Source of the DNA: Elusimicrobia bacterium CG06_land_8_20_14_3_00_38_11 | GTDB lineage: Bacteria > Elusimicrobiota > UBA8919 | Direction: 5' to 3' | NCBI GenBank assembly: GCA_002780205.1 | Contig: PEVQ01000270.1 | Span: 1 to 5,890, forward strand | DNA: 5,890 nucleotides | Part shown: one piece after another, positions 1 to 5,027 of the stretch | How positions within the stretch are numbered: the first letter of the stretch is position 1 | Layout of the letters: the number at the start of each line of letters is the position of its first letter | Made by a program: the position numbers and the translations under genes | The notes under the pieces: model-generated | Seen by the model: only the letters and a program-made list of their open reading frames with translations | Told to the model about the DNA's origin: nothing | Database searches by the model: none

Positions 1-88
1 AATGAAATGAAGGGTCTGATTTATCGTCGGAAGACGAGATTCTTCGCTACCACTCAGAATGACAAAATAGGGGTTTTTCAACGGTCTC
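1..88. repeat. Probable dispersed non-coding repeat fused to the endonuclease 3' end
   Basis: This stretch does not look like part of the neighbouring gene. Read on the minus strand, it gives the last 13 residues of the endonuclease frame (ETVEKPLFCHSEW) before a stop. The wording 'CHSE.. then gaagaatctcg' is what one gets when a common class of dispersed intergenic repeat (cattctgag...cgaagaatc) is translated. I recognise this type from annotation artefacts in several bacterial genomes, which is memory and not a search result. It contains a small inverted repeat, TCGTC-GGAA-GACGA, at 24-37. The boundary near 88/89 is inferred from where endonuclease-like sequence (DVLDY) stops. The outer boundary lies beyond the window. 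Orientation and copy number cannot be judged from one copy. Confidence 0.5.
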
Positions 89-537
89 ATAATCTAAAAC
101 ATCCTTATATTCAGGCTTCTTGAACCAATCGCTCAGCAAATACATATATTCAACTTCAATATTTGCCCTCGAAAAAAGTTTCTGATATTGTTTTTTCTTA
201 AAATCGCATGTTTGTAACTTTTCGTCAATTGAACCTGCAACTTTTTGAAATTTACATTCAATTATATAAACTGTGTTTCTAATAATAACATATATTGAAT
301 CATCTGGAAGAAGCTTTTTTGAAATAACTTCTTTCCAATTAATACTATATTCTTTTAAAAACAAGTATAAATTATGCTTTTTGAAAATTCTTGCAACTGT
401 TTTATCAGAGTAATAAACATTACCATTATTATCCACATGATAACCTTTTTGAGCATTAAAAATGTTGCCAAATCAGTTTTCCCCTCAAAAACTAATCCTG
501 TTTTAGTATTTGCCCCACCGAACCCTTTTTCTTTCAT
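47..537 (-). pseudogene. Frameshifted and C-terminally truncated PD-(D/E)XK type II restriction endonuclease
   Basis: The reading begins at an ATG (537) that overlaps the methyltransferase stop in an ATGA, as expected for a restriction gene coupled to its modification gene. The first 26 residues (MKEKGFGGANTKTG..., to ...DLATF) are in one frame. From about 462 the sensible protein continues in another frame (NAQKGYHVDNNGNVYYSDK...) down to 47. The switch lies in a run of five T on the coding strand (plus-strand A at 458-462). One extra T would restore a continuous protein. In the downstream frame, counted from the GTG at 436, the PD-(D/E)XK signature is visible: PDD at 44-46, a hydrophobic strand, then ECK at 60-62. 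It is followed by GSIDEKLQTCDFKKKQY at 68-84 and a DWFKKPEYKDVLDY block at 103-116. After that block the sequence turns into repeat-like DNA, so the native C-terminus appears lost. I recall this as a family that sits beside adenine methyltransferases, but I cannot state its specificity. The product is probably inactive. A sequencing error in the homopolymer is the main alternative for the frameshift. Confidence 0.72.
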
Positions 538-1352
538 AATTGTTCCTTGTTAAGTTTGTCTTTTATATTTTTGCCCAATTCTTCTAATCGTTTAATAGAT
601 AAATCTAAATATTGTTTTTCAGTATCAATACCAATAAAATTTCTACCATAAAGATATGCCGCCAAACCTGTTGTGGAACTTCCCGTAAATGGGTCAAGGA
701 TGACGTCACCTTTATTTGTACTTGCTAAAACAATTCGTTTAAGCAAGTCAAAAGATTTTTGAGTAGGATGTTTGCCGAATTTTTTTTCAATACCTTTAGG
801 GGTATTTATAGACCAGACAGACCTCATTTGCATCCCTTTTTTCTTCATTTGGTCTTCAGACCAATCTTTGTTTTTCATCAAATCATAATTAAAAATACGA
901 AAACCAGCCAACTGCAAGGCAAACCCGCATTGATAAATGGAATGATACGTTCCGCTAATCCAAATTGTCCCGTGCGGCTTCAAAACTCTTTTACAAGCTT
1001 TAATCCATTCAAGATGAAAATTAAAATTTTTTCTTAAACCGTTGCTTAAATCCCAGTCGCCTTTTTTTACGCTTACCATCCTGCCGTTTTGACATGTAAA
1101 AGTTCCGCTTGATAGAAAATACGGCGGGTCGGCGAAAATCATATCAATGGAATTCTCTTCTATTTCTGCTAGTACATTAAGACAGTTTGCGTGAAAAAGT
1201 TGAAATCCTGGTTTTTCATAATATGATTTGAATGTAAAATTTTCATCAGTTGTTTTATAAATTTTCGACATGGGATTAATCGCAGTGTACACTGCTGGCG
1301 TTTCTTTGATTTTTAATCGCTTGGTTTTTGATTTCTTGTAAATTTTTTTCAT
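534..1352 (-). CDS. DpnA/M.DpnIIB-like adenine-N6 DNA methyltransferase with an internal deletion
   Basis: This is a 272-residue SAM-dependent DNA methyltransferase of the beta class: the catalytic motif IV (DPPY, 75-78, within IFADPPYFL) precedes the SAM-binding motif I (DPFTGSSTTG, 220-229). The blocks VSVKKGDWD (93-101), LKPHGTIWISGTYH (124-137), QMRSVWSI (175-182) and KFGKHPTQK (191-199) match the DpnA type. Members of that group methylate adenine in GATC, and DpnA also acts on single-stranded DNA. Family knowledge says that after the 'GF.I' at 150-153 there should be about 40 further residues with the pattern N-x-W-x-K-x-N-x-x-P-N-L-x-x-R-x-F-T. Here GFRI runs straight into FNYDLMK, so this block, part of the region between motifs IV and I, is missing while the frame is kept. 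Activity is therefore doubtful. There is no clear Shine-Dalgarno before the ATG. The gene overlaps the endonuclease remnant by four bases. Specificity for GATC is inferred from resemblance only. Confidence 0.85.
   Translation of the reverse strand: MKKIYKKSKTKRLKIKETPAVYTAINPMSKIYKTTDENFTFKSYYEKPGFQLFHANCLNVLAEIEENSIDMIFADPPYFLSSGTFTCQNGRMVSVKKGDWDLSNGLRKNFNFHLEWIKACKRVLKPHGTIWISGTYHSIYQCGFALQLAGFRIFNYDLMKNKDWSEDQMKKKGMQMRSVWSINTPKGIEKKFGKHPTQKSFDLLKRIVLASTNKGDVILDPFTGSSTTGLAAYLYGRNFIGIDTEKQYLDLSIKRLEELGKNIKDKLNKEQL
888..896 (-). other. Junction of the in-frame deletion inside the methyltransferase gene
   Basis: Codons 153-155 (I-F-N) join two blocks that are normally about 40 residues apart in DpnA-type enzymes. 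The coding strand here reads attttta-at across the join. A typical relative would have an Ile-Leu-Asn codon run on one side and a Thr-Phe-Asn run on the other, both rich in TTTAAT-like sequence, so deletion between short direct repeats is a plausible cause. The repeats of the ancestral sequence are not visible, so this mechanism is inference. Confidence 0.6.
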
Positions 1353-1441
1353 ATTTTAAAAAAATGAACTTATGCAATAATTCTTTGCCGGTTCTGGTAT
1401 TCTTATCCCAAAATTATTTTTCCCGGGCCTGAGTGACAAAC
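1353..1441. other. Intergenic gap upstream of the methyltransferase gene
   Basis: The 89 bases between the small membrane protein and the methyltransferase hold no ORF. On the coding strand I see no convincing Shine-Dalgarno and no -35/-10 pair with proper spacing. A TAAAAT hexamer directly abuts the ATG, but it has no matching -35. There is an AT-rich stretch near 1405-1425 next to CCCGGG, which does not make a clean terminator hairpin. Whether the restriction-modification genes have their own promoter cannot be settled from sequence alone. Confidence 0.4.
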
Positions 1442-1606
1442 CTAATTGGTAATTTTTTTGGCAAGCCAGATGCCGATAATCCCGCCGATGCCGCTGCAAA
1501 ATAATGAACTGAATGAGAACATTCCGGCGCCAAGCAAAGTCGGGATATACCCGCCGATGGTGGAGCCGACGAACAACCCGAGCATCATCATTTTTTTAGA
1601 AGACAT
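1442..1606 (-). CDS. Small glycine-rich two-helix membrane protein, unknown function
   Basis: I do not recognise this 54-residue protein. After a short basic start (MSSKK) it forms two hydrophobic segments, about residues 6-28 and 31-49, ending in the charged tail AKKITN. Glycines are regularly spaced (GLFVGSTIGGY, then GIGGIIGIW), a glycine-zipper-like pattern that suggests tight helix packing or oligomers in the membrane. I chose the ATG at 1606 because it lies five bases after the stop of the upstream membrane protein, preceded by a weak purine stretch (GGGATAG). An upstream in-frame start at 1666 would add 20 polar residues translated from the other gene's sequence and makes little sense. 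The tight spacing implies co-translation, and possibly a joint function, with the 122-residue protein. Confidence 0.6.
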   Translation of the reverse strand: MSSKKMMMLGLFVGSTIGGYIPTLLGAGMFSFSSLFCSGIGGIIGIWLAKKITN

Positions 1607-1611
1607 TATCG

Positions 1612-1980
1612 CTATCCCGCAACTTTCCGCTTTAAAACTTTTACGACTCTCCAGACGAGGAAACACAAAAACAAAAGCGCTGCAACATTCGTTATCCAGC
1701 CGTCAAAGATGCCCATTTCGTAAGGATAGCCCTCGTAACCGAAATCGGCAAGCGTTTTTGAAGTGAAAATTACGCTTAAAAACGGGATTATTTTGCTAAC
1801 AAGACCGCCTTTATAGATGAGCAGCGACCAGAAAAGCCAGAACAAAATTGAAATTCCGAAGAGAGTTAAAACAATCATTGAGGCGATATGAACCGGGTCG
1901 TAAATCGGTTCGTTCGGGTCTTCCTCGTCTGAAAAAATGTCCTGAATCCACAACCATACATTTTTAATAATTTTTTGCAT
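1612..1980 (-). CDS. Two-TM membrane protein with acidic N-terminus, unknown function
   Basis: This 122-residue protein has an amphipathic start rich in W and K, an acidic patch DIFSDEEDPNEP (14-25), a first membrane helix at about 33-57, a loop with the notable Tyr/Gly cluster YEGYPYEMG (82-90), a second helix at about 95-112, and a basic tail (KVLKRKV). The basic end suggests that the C-terminus lies in the cytoplasm. I cannot assign a domain. The start is well supported: a GAGGG Shine-Dalgarno (plus-strand 1985-1989) stands four bases before the ATG. The 54-residue membrane protein follows after five bases, so the two form a small unit. Upstream, after the FAH stop, comes a perfect 18-bp palindrome that could be a control site for this unit. 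Confidence 0.65.
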   Translation of the reverse strand: MQKIIKNVWLWIQDIFSDEEDPNEPIYDPVHIASMIVLTLFGISILFWLFWSLLIYKGGLVSKIIPFLSVIFTSKTLADFGYEGYPYEMGIFDGWITNVAALLFLCFLVWRVVKVLKRKVAG

Positions 1981-2007
1981 TTTGCCCTCACTTTTTCAGA
2001 CGGTAGT

Positions 2008-2025
2008 ATTTACCAATTGGTAAAT
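2008..2025. promoter_or_regulatory. Perfect 18-bp palindrome (ATTTACCAATTGGTAAAT) between FAH gene and membrane-protein pair
   Basis: The sequence ATTTACCAATTGGTAAAT equals its own reverse complement, with nine-base arms and no spacer. It lies in the 65-base gap, about 28 bases upstream of the ATG of the 122-residue membrane protein and 21 bases after the FAH stop. No T-tract follows on either strand, and a zero-loop palindrome cannot form an efficient terminator, so a dimeric repressor site or a remnant of a repeat element are the better readings. It shares flanks (TAGTA at 2004-2008, CACCGACGA at 2029-2037) with the palindrome on the other side of the FAH gene. Confidence 0.5.
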
Positions 2026-2045
2026 GCCCACCGACGATAAATTTT

Positions 2046-2678
2046 TCATTTTTCAGAAACGATATAATTTGTTAGTGTTCCGATTTTTTTTATTTTTACT
2101 TCTATTTTGTCGCCGATTTTTACGGGTCCCACTCCGACCGGCGTGCCGGTCGCTATGACATCGTATTTTTCAAGCGTCATAATTTTTGAGATGAAAGAGA
2201 CCAGTTTGCCAATTTTAAAAATCAAATTTTTTGTGTTTGACGACTGTTTCAATTCGCCGTTCAAAAAAAGTTCTATTTTGAGATTGGCCGGGTTTATACC
2301 CGAAACGATGCGCGGACCGAGCGGACAGAATGTATCAAACGATTTCGCTCTTGTCCACTGTCCGTCTTTTTTCTGCAAATCCCGCGCAGTGACATCATTG
2401 AGACATGCGTAGCCCAGAATATATTTTTTCGCATTTTTTTCGGAGACATTTTTGCATTTTTTCCCGATGACGACTGCAAGTTCTGCTTCGTAATCAACCT
2501 GTTTTGACATCTTGGGATATTTTATTTTTTCATTATTGAAAATCACTGACGAGCCCGGCTTCAGAAAAATTATTGGCTCATCAGGAAGTTTCATATTGAG
2601 TTCTTTTGCATGGTCAATATAATTCAGTCCGACTGCAACAATTTTTGACGGTTTTTCTTTAAATTCGTAAATATTCAT
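2046..2678 (-). CDS. Fumarylacetoacetate hydrolase (FAH) family protein
   Basis: This 210-residue protein is a compact single-domain FAH enzyme of the FAHD1/YcgM type. Members of this superfamily cleave or rearrange 2-oxo/acylpyruvate-type substrates: acylpyruvate hydrolysis, oxaloacetate decarboxylation, or isomerisation of hydroxyhepta-diene-dioate. The metal-binding acids are present as E64 and E66 in DYEAELAVVIG (62-72) and D95 in LNDVTARD (93-100). The NYIDHAKEL stretch at 19-27, KSFDTFCPLGP (112-122) and the closing TGTPVGVGPVKIGD (177-190) are typical. The length is close to the usual 210-220, so it looks intact. The substrate cannot be told from sequence. The ATG at 2678 has no Shine-Dalgarno and is preceded by an inverted repeat in the presumed leader. 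A promoter candidate lies at 2722-2750 inside the previous gene, so this gene may be regulated apart from the dap operon. Confidence 0.88.
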   Translation of the reverse strand: MNIYEFKEKPSKIVAVGLNYIDHAKELNMKLPDEPIIFLKPGSSVIFNNEKIKYPKMSKQVDYEAELAVVIGKKCKNVSEKNAKKYILGYACLNDVTARDLQKKDGQWTRAKSFDTFCPLGPRIVSGINPANLKIELFLNGELKQSSNTKNLIFKIGKLVSFISKIMTLEKYDVIATGTPVGVGPVKIGDKIEVKIKKIGTLTNYIVSEK

Positions 2679-2686
2679 ATTGCATA

Positions 2687-2708
2687 GTATAGAGCAAATG
2701 CTCTATAC
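2687..2708. promoter_or_regulatory. Perfect inverted repeat, candidate operator of the LexA-like protein
   Basis: Two ten-base arms, GTATAGAGCA and TGCTCTATAC, are separated by AA and match perfectly. The core GAGC-N4-GCTC has the same half-site length and spacing as the Gram-positive LexA box (GAAC-N4-GTTC), but with different bases. It sits nine bases before the FAH start codon and just downstream of the predicted transcription start. As RNA it could also fold into a nine-base-pair hairpin with a four-base loop, but no U-tract follows, so it is not a terminator. Binding by the adjacent wHTH protein is inference from proximity. Confidence 0.55.
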
Positions 2709-2721
2709 ACCGACGACAAAA

Positions 2722-2750
2722 CTTATAGAGCATTTGTTTTATTATTACAA
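2722..2750 (-). promoter_or_regulatory. Candidate sigma-70-type promoter for the FAH gene
   Basis: On the minus strand TTGTAA (2750-2745; four of six matches to TTGACA) is followed after exactly 17 bases by TATAAG (2727-2722; five of six to TATAAT). Transcription would start near 2715, giving a leader of about 37 bases that contains the 22-bp inverted repeat. The promoter lies mostly within the last codons of the wHTH gene. A second, weaker -10-like hexamer, TATACT at 2691-2686, has no reasonable -35. If used, it would give a nearly leaderless transcript, which would agree with the absent Shine-Dalgarno. Confidence 0.45.
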
Positions 2751-2971
2751 GGTTTAAGTCCTCTTGCTACCCGTCTGTTAGATGAACAAAATCTGAATTT
2801 CAAGCATCCTTCTTTTCTGAGTTTTTTTATGTAATAATGGGCTGTGTTTCTTGAAGAAAACTTGAAGTATTTTCCAATTTCTCTTTCTGTCGGAGGAAAT
2901 CCCCGTTTTTTTATTGAATTATTTATAAAGATAAGTATTTTCCTTCCTTTTTTTGCCAATTTACTTTTCAT
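2723..2971 (-). CDS. Stand-alone LexA-type winged-helix DNA-binding protein
   Basis: This 82-residue protein aligns in pattern with the N-terminal DNA-binding domain of LexA: ILIFINNSIKKRGFPPTERE (12-31), where LexA has the typical 'I..G.PPT..EI', then KYFKFSSRNTAHYYIKKLRK (34-53) as the recognition helix and third helix, and a wing ending in RRVARGL (66-72), like the LexA 'S.RGIRL'. The C-terminal S24 peptidase half of LexA, with the Ala-Gly cleavage site and Ser/Lys dyad, is absent. The next 45 bases lead directly into the FAH gene. It therefore cannot self-cleave in an SOS response and should be a simple regulator, possibly ligand-controlled through a partner or constitutive. The ATG at 2971 overlaps the dapB stop as ATGA, giving translational coupling. 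An in-frame start farther up (3025) would add 18 residues read from dapB and is unlikely. Targets are unknown. The palindromes just downstream are the obvious candidates. Confidence 0.72.
   Translation of the reverse strand: MKSKLAKKGRKILIFINNSIKKRGFPPTEREIGKYFKFSSRNTAHYYIKKLRKEGCLKFRFCSSNRRVARGLKPCNNKTNAL
2724..2742. promoter_or_regulatory. Degenerate second copy of the operator-like repeat
   Basis: TATAGAGCATTTGTTTTAT matches the minus-strand reading of the inverted repeat at 2687-2708 over its first 13 bases without a mismatch, and 17 of 19 overall. It overlaps the spacer and -10 of the candidate promoter, and its centre lies about 36 bases from that of the perfect copy. This is the arrangement expected of an auxiliary repressor site. 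It also encodes the last residues of the wHTH protein, which limits how freely it could have evolved as an operator. Confidence 0.4.
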
Positions 2972-3678
2972 AATCCCAAAACATCTCGCATTGTGTAAAG
3001 CCCGGGTTTTTTGCCAAAGAGCCATTTTGCCGCTTTTACAGCGCCTGCGGCGAATGTATCGCGGGTGTGGGCACGATGAATAAGTTCTAATCGCTCACCA
3101 TTACCTGCAAAAATTACCGTGTGTTCGCCGACTATATCGCCGGCACGGATTGAATGAATCACAATCTTTTTTTTATAAGTTTTTAGTATTTCTGCAATTT
3201 TTATCGCCGTGCCTGATGGCGCATCTTTTTTTTGATTATGATGTGCTTCAACGATTTCAACATCATAACCAGGTATTGCAACCGCAACTTCTTCAACAAG
3301 TTTGAATAAAAGATTAACTCCGACGGACATATTCGCAGCAAGTATAATCGGGATTTCCGTGGAAGCATTTTTTATTCTTTCAACTCCTTCATCCGTAATA
3401 CCGGTCGTACCTATAATTATTGGTTTTTTTTGTTTTTTTGCAATGTCCAGATGAAATAATGTCGCGTCCATATTTGTAAAATCAATAGCCACGTCGGACA
3501 ATTTCAGCGCTTCAGAAAAATTATCCGTAATGTTTATCTCATCAATCTGCTGACCGACAGCATGATGTTCTCGCCATTCAATCGCACCGGACAAAACAAG
3601 TTCCTTGTCCGCAAGAATTCTTGAAATTACCATTTTTCCCATTTTTCCCGCGGCGCCGCAGACAACTATTTTAATCAT
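2968..3678 (-). CDS. dapB: 4-hydroxy-tetrahydrodipicolinate reductase
   Basis: DapB uses NAD(P)H to reduce the DapA product to tetrahydrodipicolinate, the second step of the diaminopimelate/lysine branch, in the cytoplasm. The 236-residue protein opens with the Rossmann glycine motif GAAGKMG (8-14), has GTTG at 90-93, AANMSVGVN at 114-122 and the family signature EAHHNQKKDAPSGT at 144-157. H146 and K150 correspond to the E. coli catalytic His159 and Lys163. It ends in the common MRDVLGL. It is shorter than the E. coli enzyme (273), but short DapB proteins are normal in many phyla and no key motif is missing. A GGAG Shine-Dalgarno (plus-strand 3685-3688) stands six bases before the ATG. The gene starts 11 bases after the transporter stop and overlaps the wHTH gene by four bases, so it is part of the dapA operon. 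Confidence 0.96.
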   Translation of the reverse strand: MIKIVVCGAAGKMGKMVISRILADKELVLSGAIEWREHHAVGQQIDEINITDNFSEALKLSDVAIDFTNMDATLFHLDIAKKQKKPIIIGTTGITDEGVERIKNASTEIPIILAANMSVGVNLLFKLVEEVAVAIPGYDVEIVEAHHNQKKDAPSGTAIKIAEILKTYKKKIVIHSIRAGDIVGEHTVIFAGNGERLELIHRAHTRDTFAAGAVKAAKWLFGKKPGLYTMRDVLGL

Positions 3679-3689
3679 AATTTTCTCCG

Positions 3690-5027
3690 TTAGAAATATC
3701 TTAAATACAAATACAAATTACAAATCGCCACAACTATTATCATCGCCGGAAACGCATATTTACAATATCTTGTCCATCCGACTTTGTAGCCATTTTTCTC
3801 GGCGATGGCGATACCGACCACATTTGCAGATGCGCCGATGGGCGTTCCATTGCCGCCGATGTCGGTTCCTAACGCCAACGACCAGCTTAAAGTTTCAAGC
3901 GAAATTCCTGATTTGGAAAGATTAAATATCACAGGCACCATAGTTGCAGCAAACGGGATATTGTCAATTATCGCGGATGCAAAAGCGGATATCCAGAGTA
4001 TTATTGAAACAATAACGAATGCGTTTCCTTTGGAAATTTCGCCTATCCACGCGGCAAGAATCTTCAGCACGCCGGTATATTCCAATCCGCCGACGCAGAT
4101 GAACAGCCCGACGAAAAATAGCAGCGTTTTCCAGTCAATTCGTCTGATAATTTTATGATGGGATTTATAAGCGAACAACAAAGTAAAAAATGCCGCAATG
4201 ACACCGACGAATGCCACCGAAAGACCGGTCCAGCCGTGAGTTACAAGCATAACGACTACTGCGGCGAACATCACGGAATAAATTAAAAACAACTGCCTGT
4301 GCCTAATCGCTCTTTTCGGGTCGGGATATTTATTCAAGTGCATTTCGGTTTTCGGTGTTAACTGTTTTTTGAATACGGCATAGAAAAAACCTAGCGTGAA
4401 AATCATTCCTATCCAGGCGACTATACCGGTGTTCTTCAGGAAATCAAAAAATGAAAACCCGAACGCCGTTCCGATAATGATATTGGGCGGGTCGCCGCAC
4501 ATCGTCGCACTGCCTCCTACGTTCGCAGCAAAAATTTCCGAGATAATAACCGGTATCGGGTCAAACTTTAAAAGTTTCGCAAGTTCTATCGTAACCGACG
4601 TAAGAAAAAGTAGGACGGTGATGCTGTCAATAAACATTGAAAGAAAGGCGGACAGCAGCATAAACGCGATAAATATCGGGATTACTTTGTATTTGACAAG
4701 TTTTGCCACATACAGACACAGCCACCTGAAAAATCCGACACGGGTAAGACCTTCAATCATCGTCATCATACCGCCGATAAATATTATCGTCTGCCAGTTG
4801 ATTCCGTGCGAGACCTCTTCTTTGGCGCCTTTTATTATCCAGAATGACTTCAGAAAAATTTCTTTCAAATTAAGAACCCATATTATCGCATCCGGAGTCC
4901 TTAAAACGAAAATCATCGTTAGAATTGCACCAGCCACGGCAGAAATATACCTGTGCCATTTCTCAGCCATTATCGCGATAAACATCGCCAAAAAAACTAT
5001 TACCGAAATAATCTGTACGCCTGTCAT
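3690..5027 (-). CDS. ArsB/NhaD/CitMHS-type ion transporter superfamily carrier
   Basis: This 445-residue integral membrane protein has roughly 10-12 hydrophobic segments and the two-fold internal repeat of the ion transporter superfamily. The first half carries SMFIDSITVLL (130-140) and NVGGSATMCGDPPNIIIG (169-186), the second SAIIDNIPFAATMVP (351-365) and TDIGGNGTPIGASANVVG (388-405). These paired Asp and Gly-rich re-entrant motifs are typical of NhaD Na+/H+ antiporters, ArsB, the P (OCA2) protein and SLC13/CitMHS-like permeases. Which ion or organic anion it moves cannot be read from the sequence. The start at 5027 is chosen because its ATG overlaps the dapA stop by one base (TAATG), a GGAGG lies ten bases upstream, and a membrane helix begins at once. 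A longer reading would add 34 polar residues from dapA. Its place between dapA and dapB suggests a link with aspartate/diaminopimelate metabolism or simple co-expression. Confidence 0.88.
   Translation of the reverse strand: MTGVQIISVIVFLAMFIAIMAEKWHRYISAVAGAILTMIFVLRTPDAIIWVLNLKEIFLKSFWIIKGAKEEVSHGINWQTIIFIGGMMTMIEGLTRVGFFRWLCLYVAKLVKYKVIPIFIAFMLLSAFLSMFIDSITVLLFLTSVTIELAKLLKFDPIPVIISEIFAANVGGSATMCGDPPNIIIGTAFGFSFFDFLKNTGIVAWIGMIFTLGFFYAVFKKQLTPKTEMHLNKYPDPKRAIRHRQLFLIYSVMFAAVVVMLVTHGWTGLSVAFVGVIAAFFTLLFAYKSHHKIIRRIDWKTLLFFVGLFICVGGLEYTGVLKILAAWIGEISKGNAFVIVSIILWISAFASAIIDNIPFAATMVPVIFNLSKSGISLETLSWSLALGTDIGGNGTPIGASANVVGIAIAEKNGYKVGWTRYCKYAFPAMIIVVAICNLYLYLRYF

Noticed and set aside
20..30. 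TTTATCGTCGG shared between the window start and the minus strand near 2032-2042
   Set aside because: Some shared 11-base words are expected by chance in a window this size on two strands, and the surrounding sequence does not match.
222..227. Possible second start signals that would make the endonuclease core an independent gene from the GTG at 436
   Set aside because: No ribosome site precedes the GTG, and the upstream in-frame residues NAQKGYHV continue the protein naturally towards the frameshift, so a broken longer gene fits better.
220..229. This interval holds no lesion; the thought concerned methyltransferase residues 220-229 (bases 666-695), where motif I reads FTGSS, not FxGxG
   Set aside because: DPFTGSSTTG is, as I recall, common in this DpnA-like subgroup, so I do not count it as damage.
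1444..1452. AATTGGTAA at the end of the small membrane gene also occurs in the 18-bp palindrome
   Set aside because: It is only nine AT-rich bases, with no palindrome at this site, so it is most likely coincidence.
2008..2025. The 18-bp palindrome as a rho-independent terminator for the FAH gene
   Set aside because: The perfect palindrome has no loop, is AT-rich, and is not followed by a T-tract on the coding strand. The same lack of a T-tract rules out the inverted repeat at 2687-2708.
4202..4210. A third copy of CACCGACGA inside the transporter gene
   Set aside because: There is no palindrome or TAGTA next to it and it is explained by coding sequence. It is kept as a caution for the paired-element finding.
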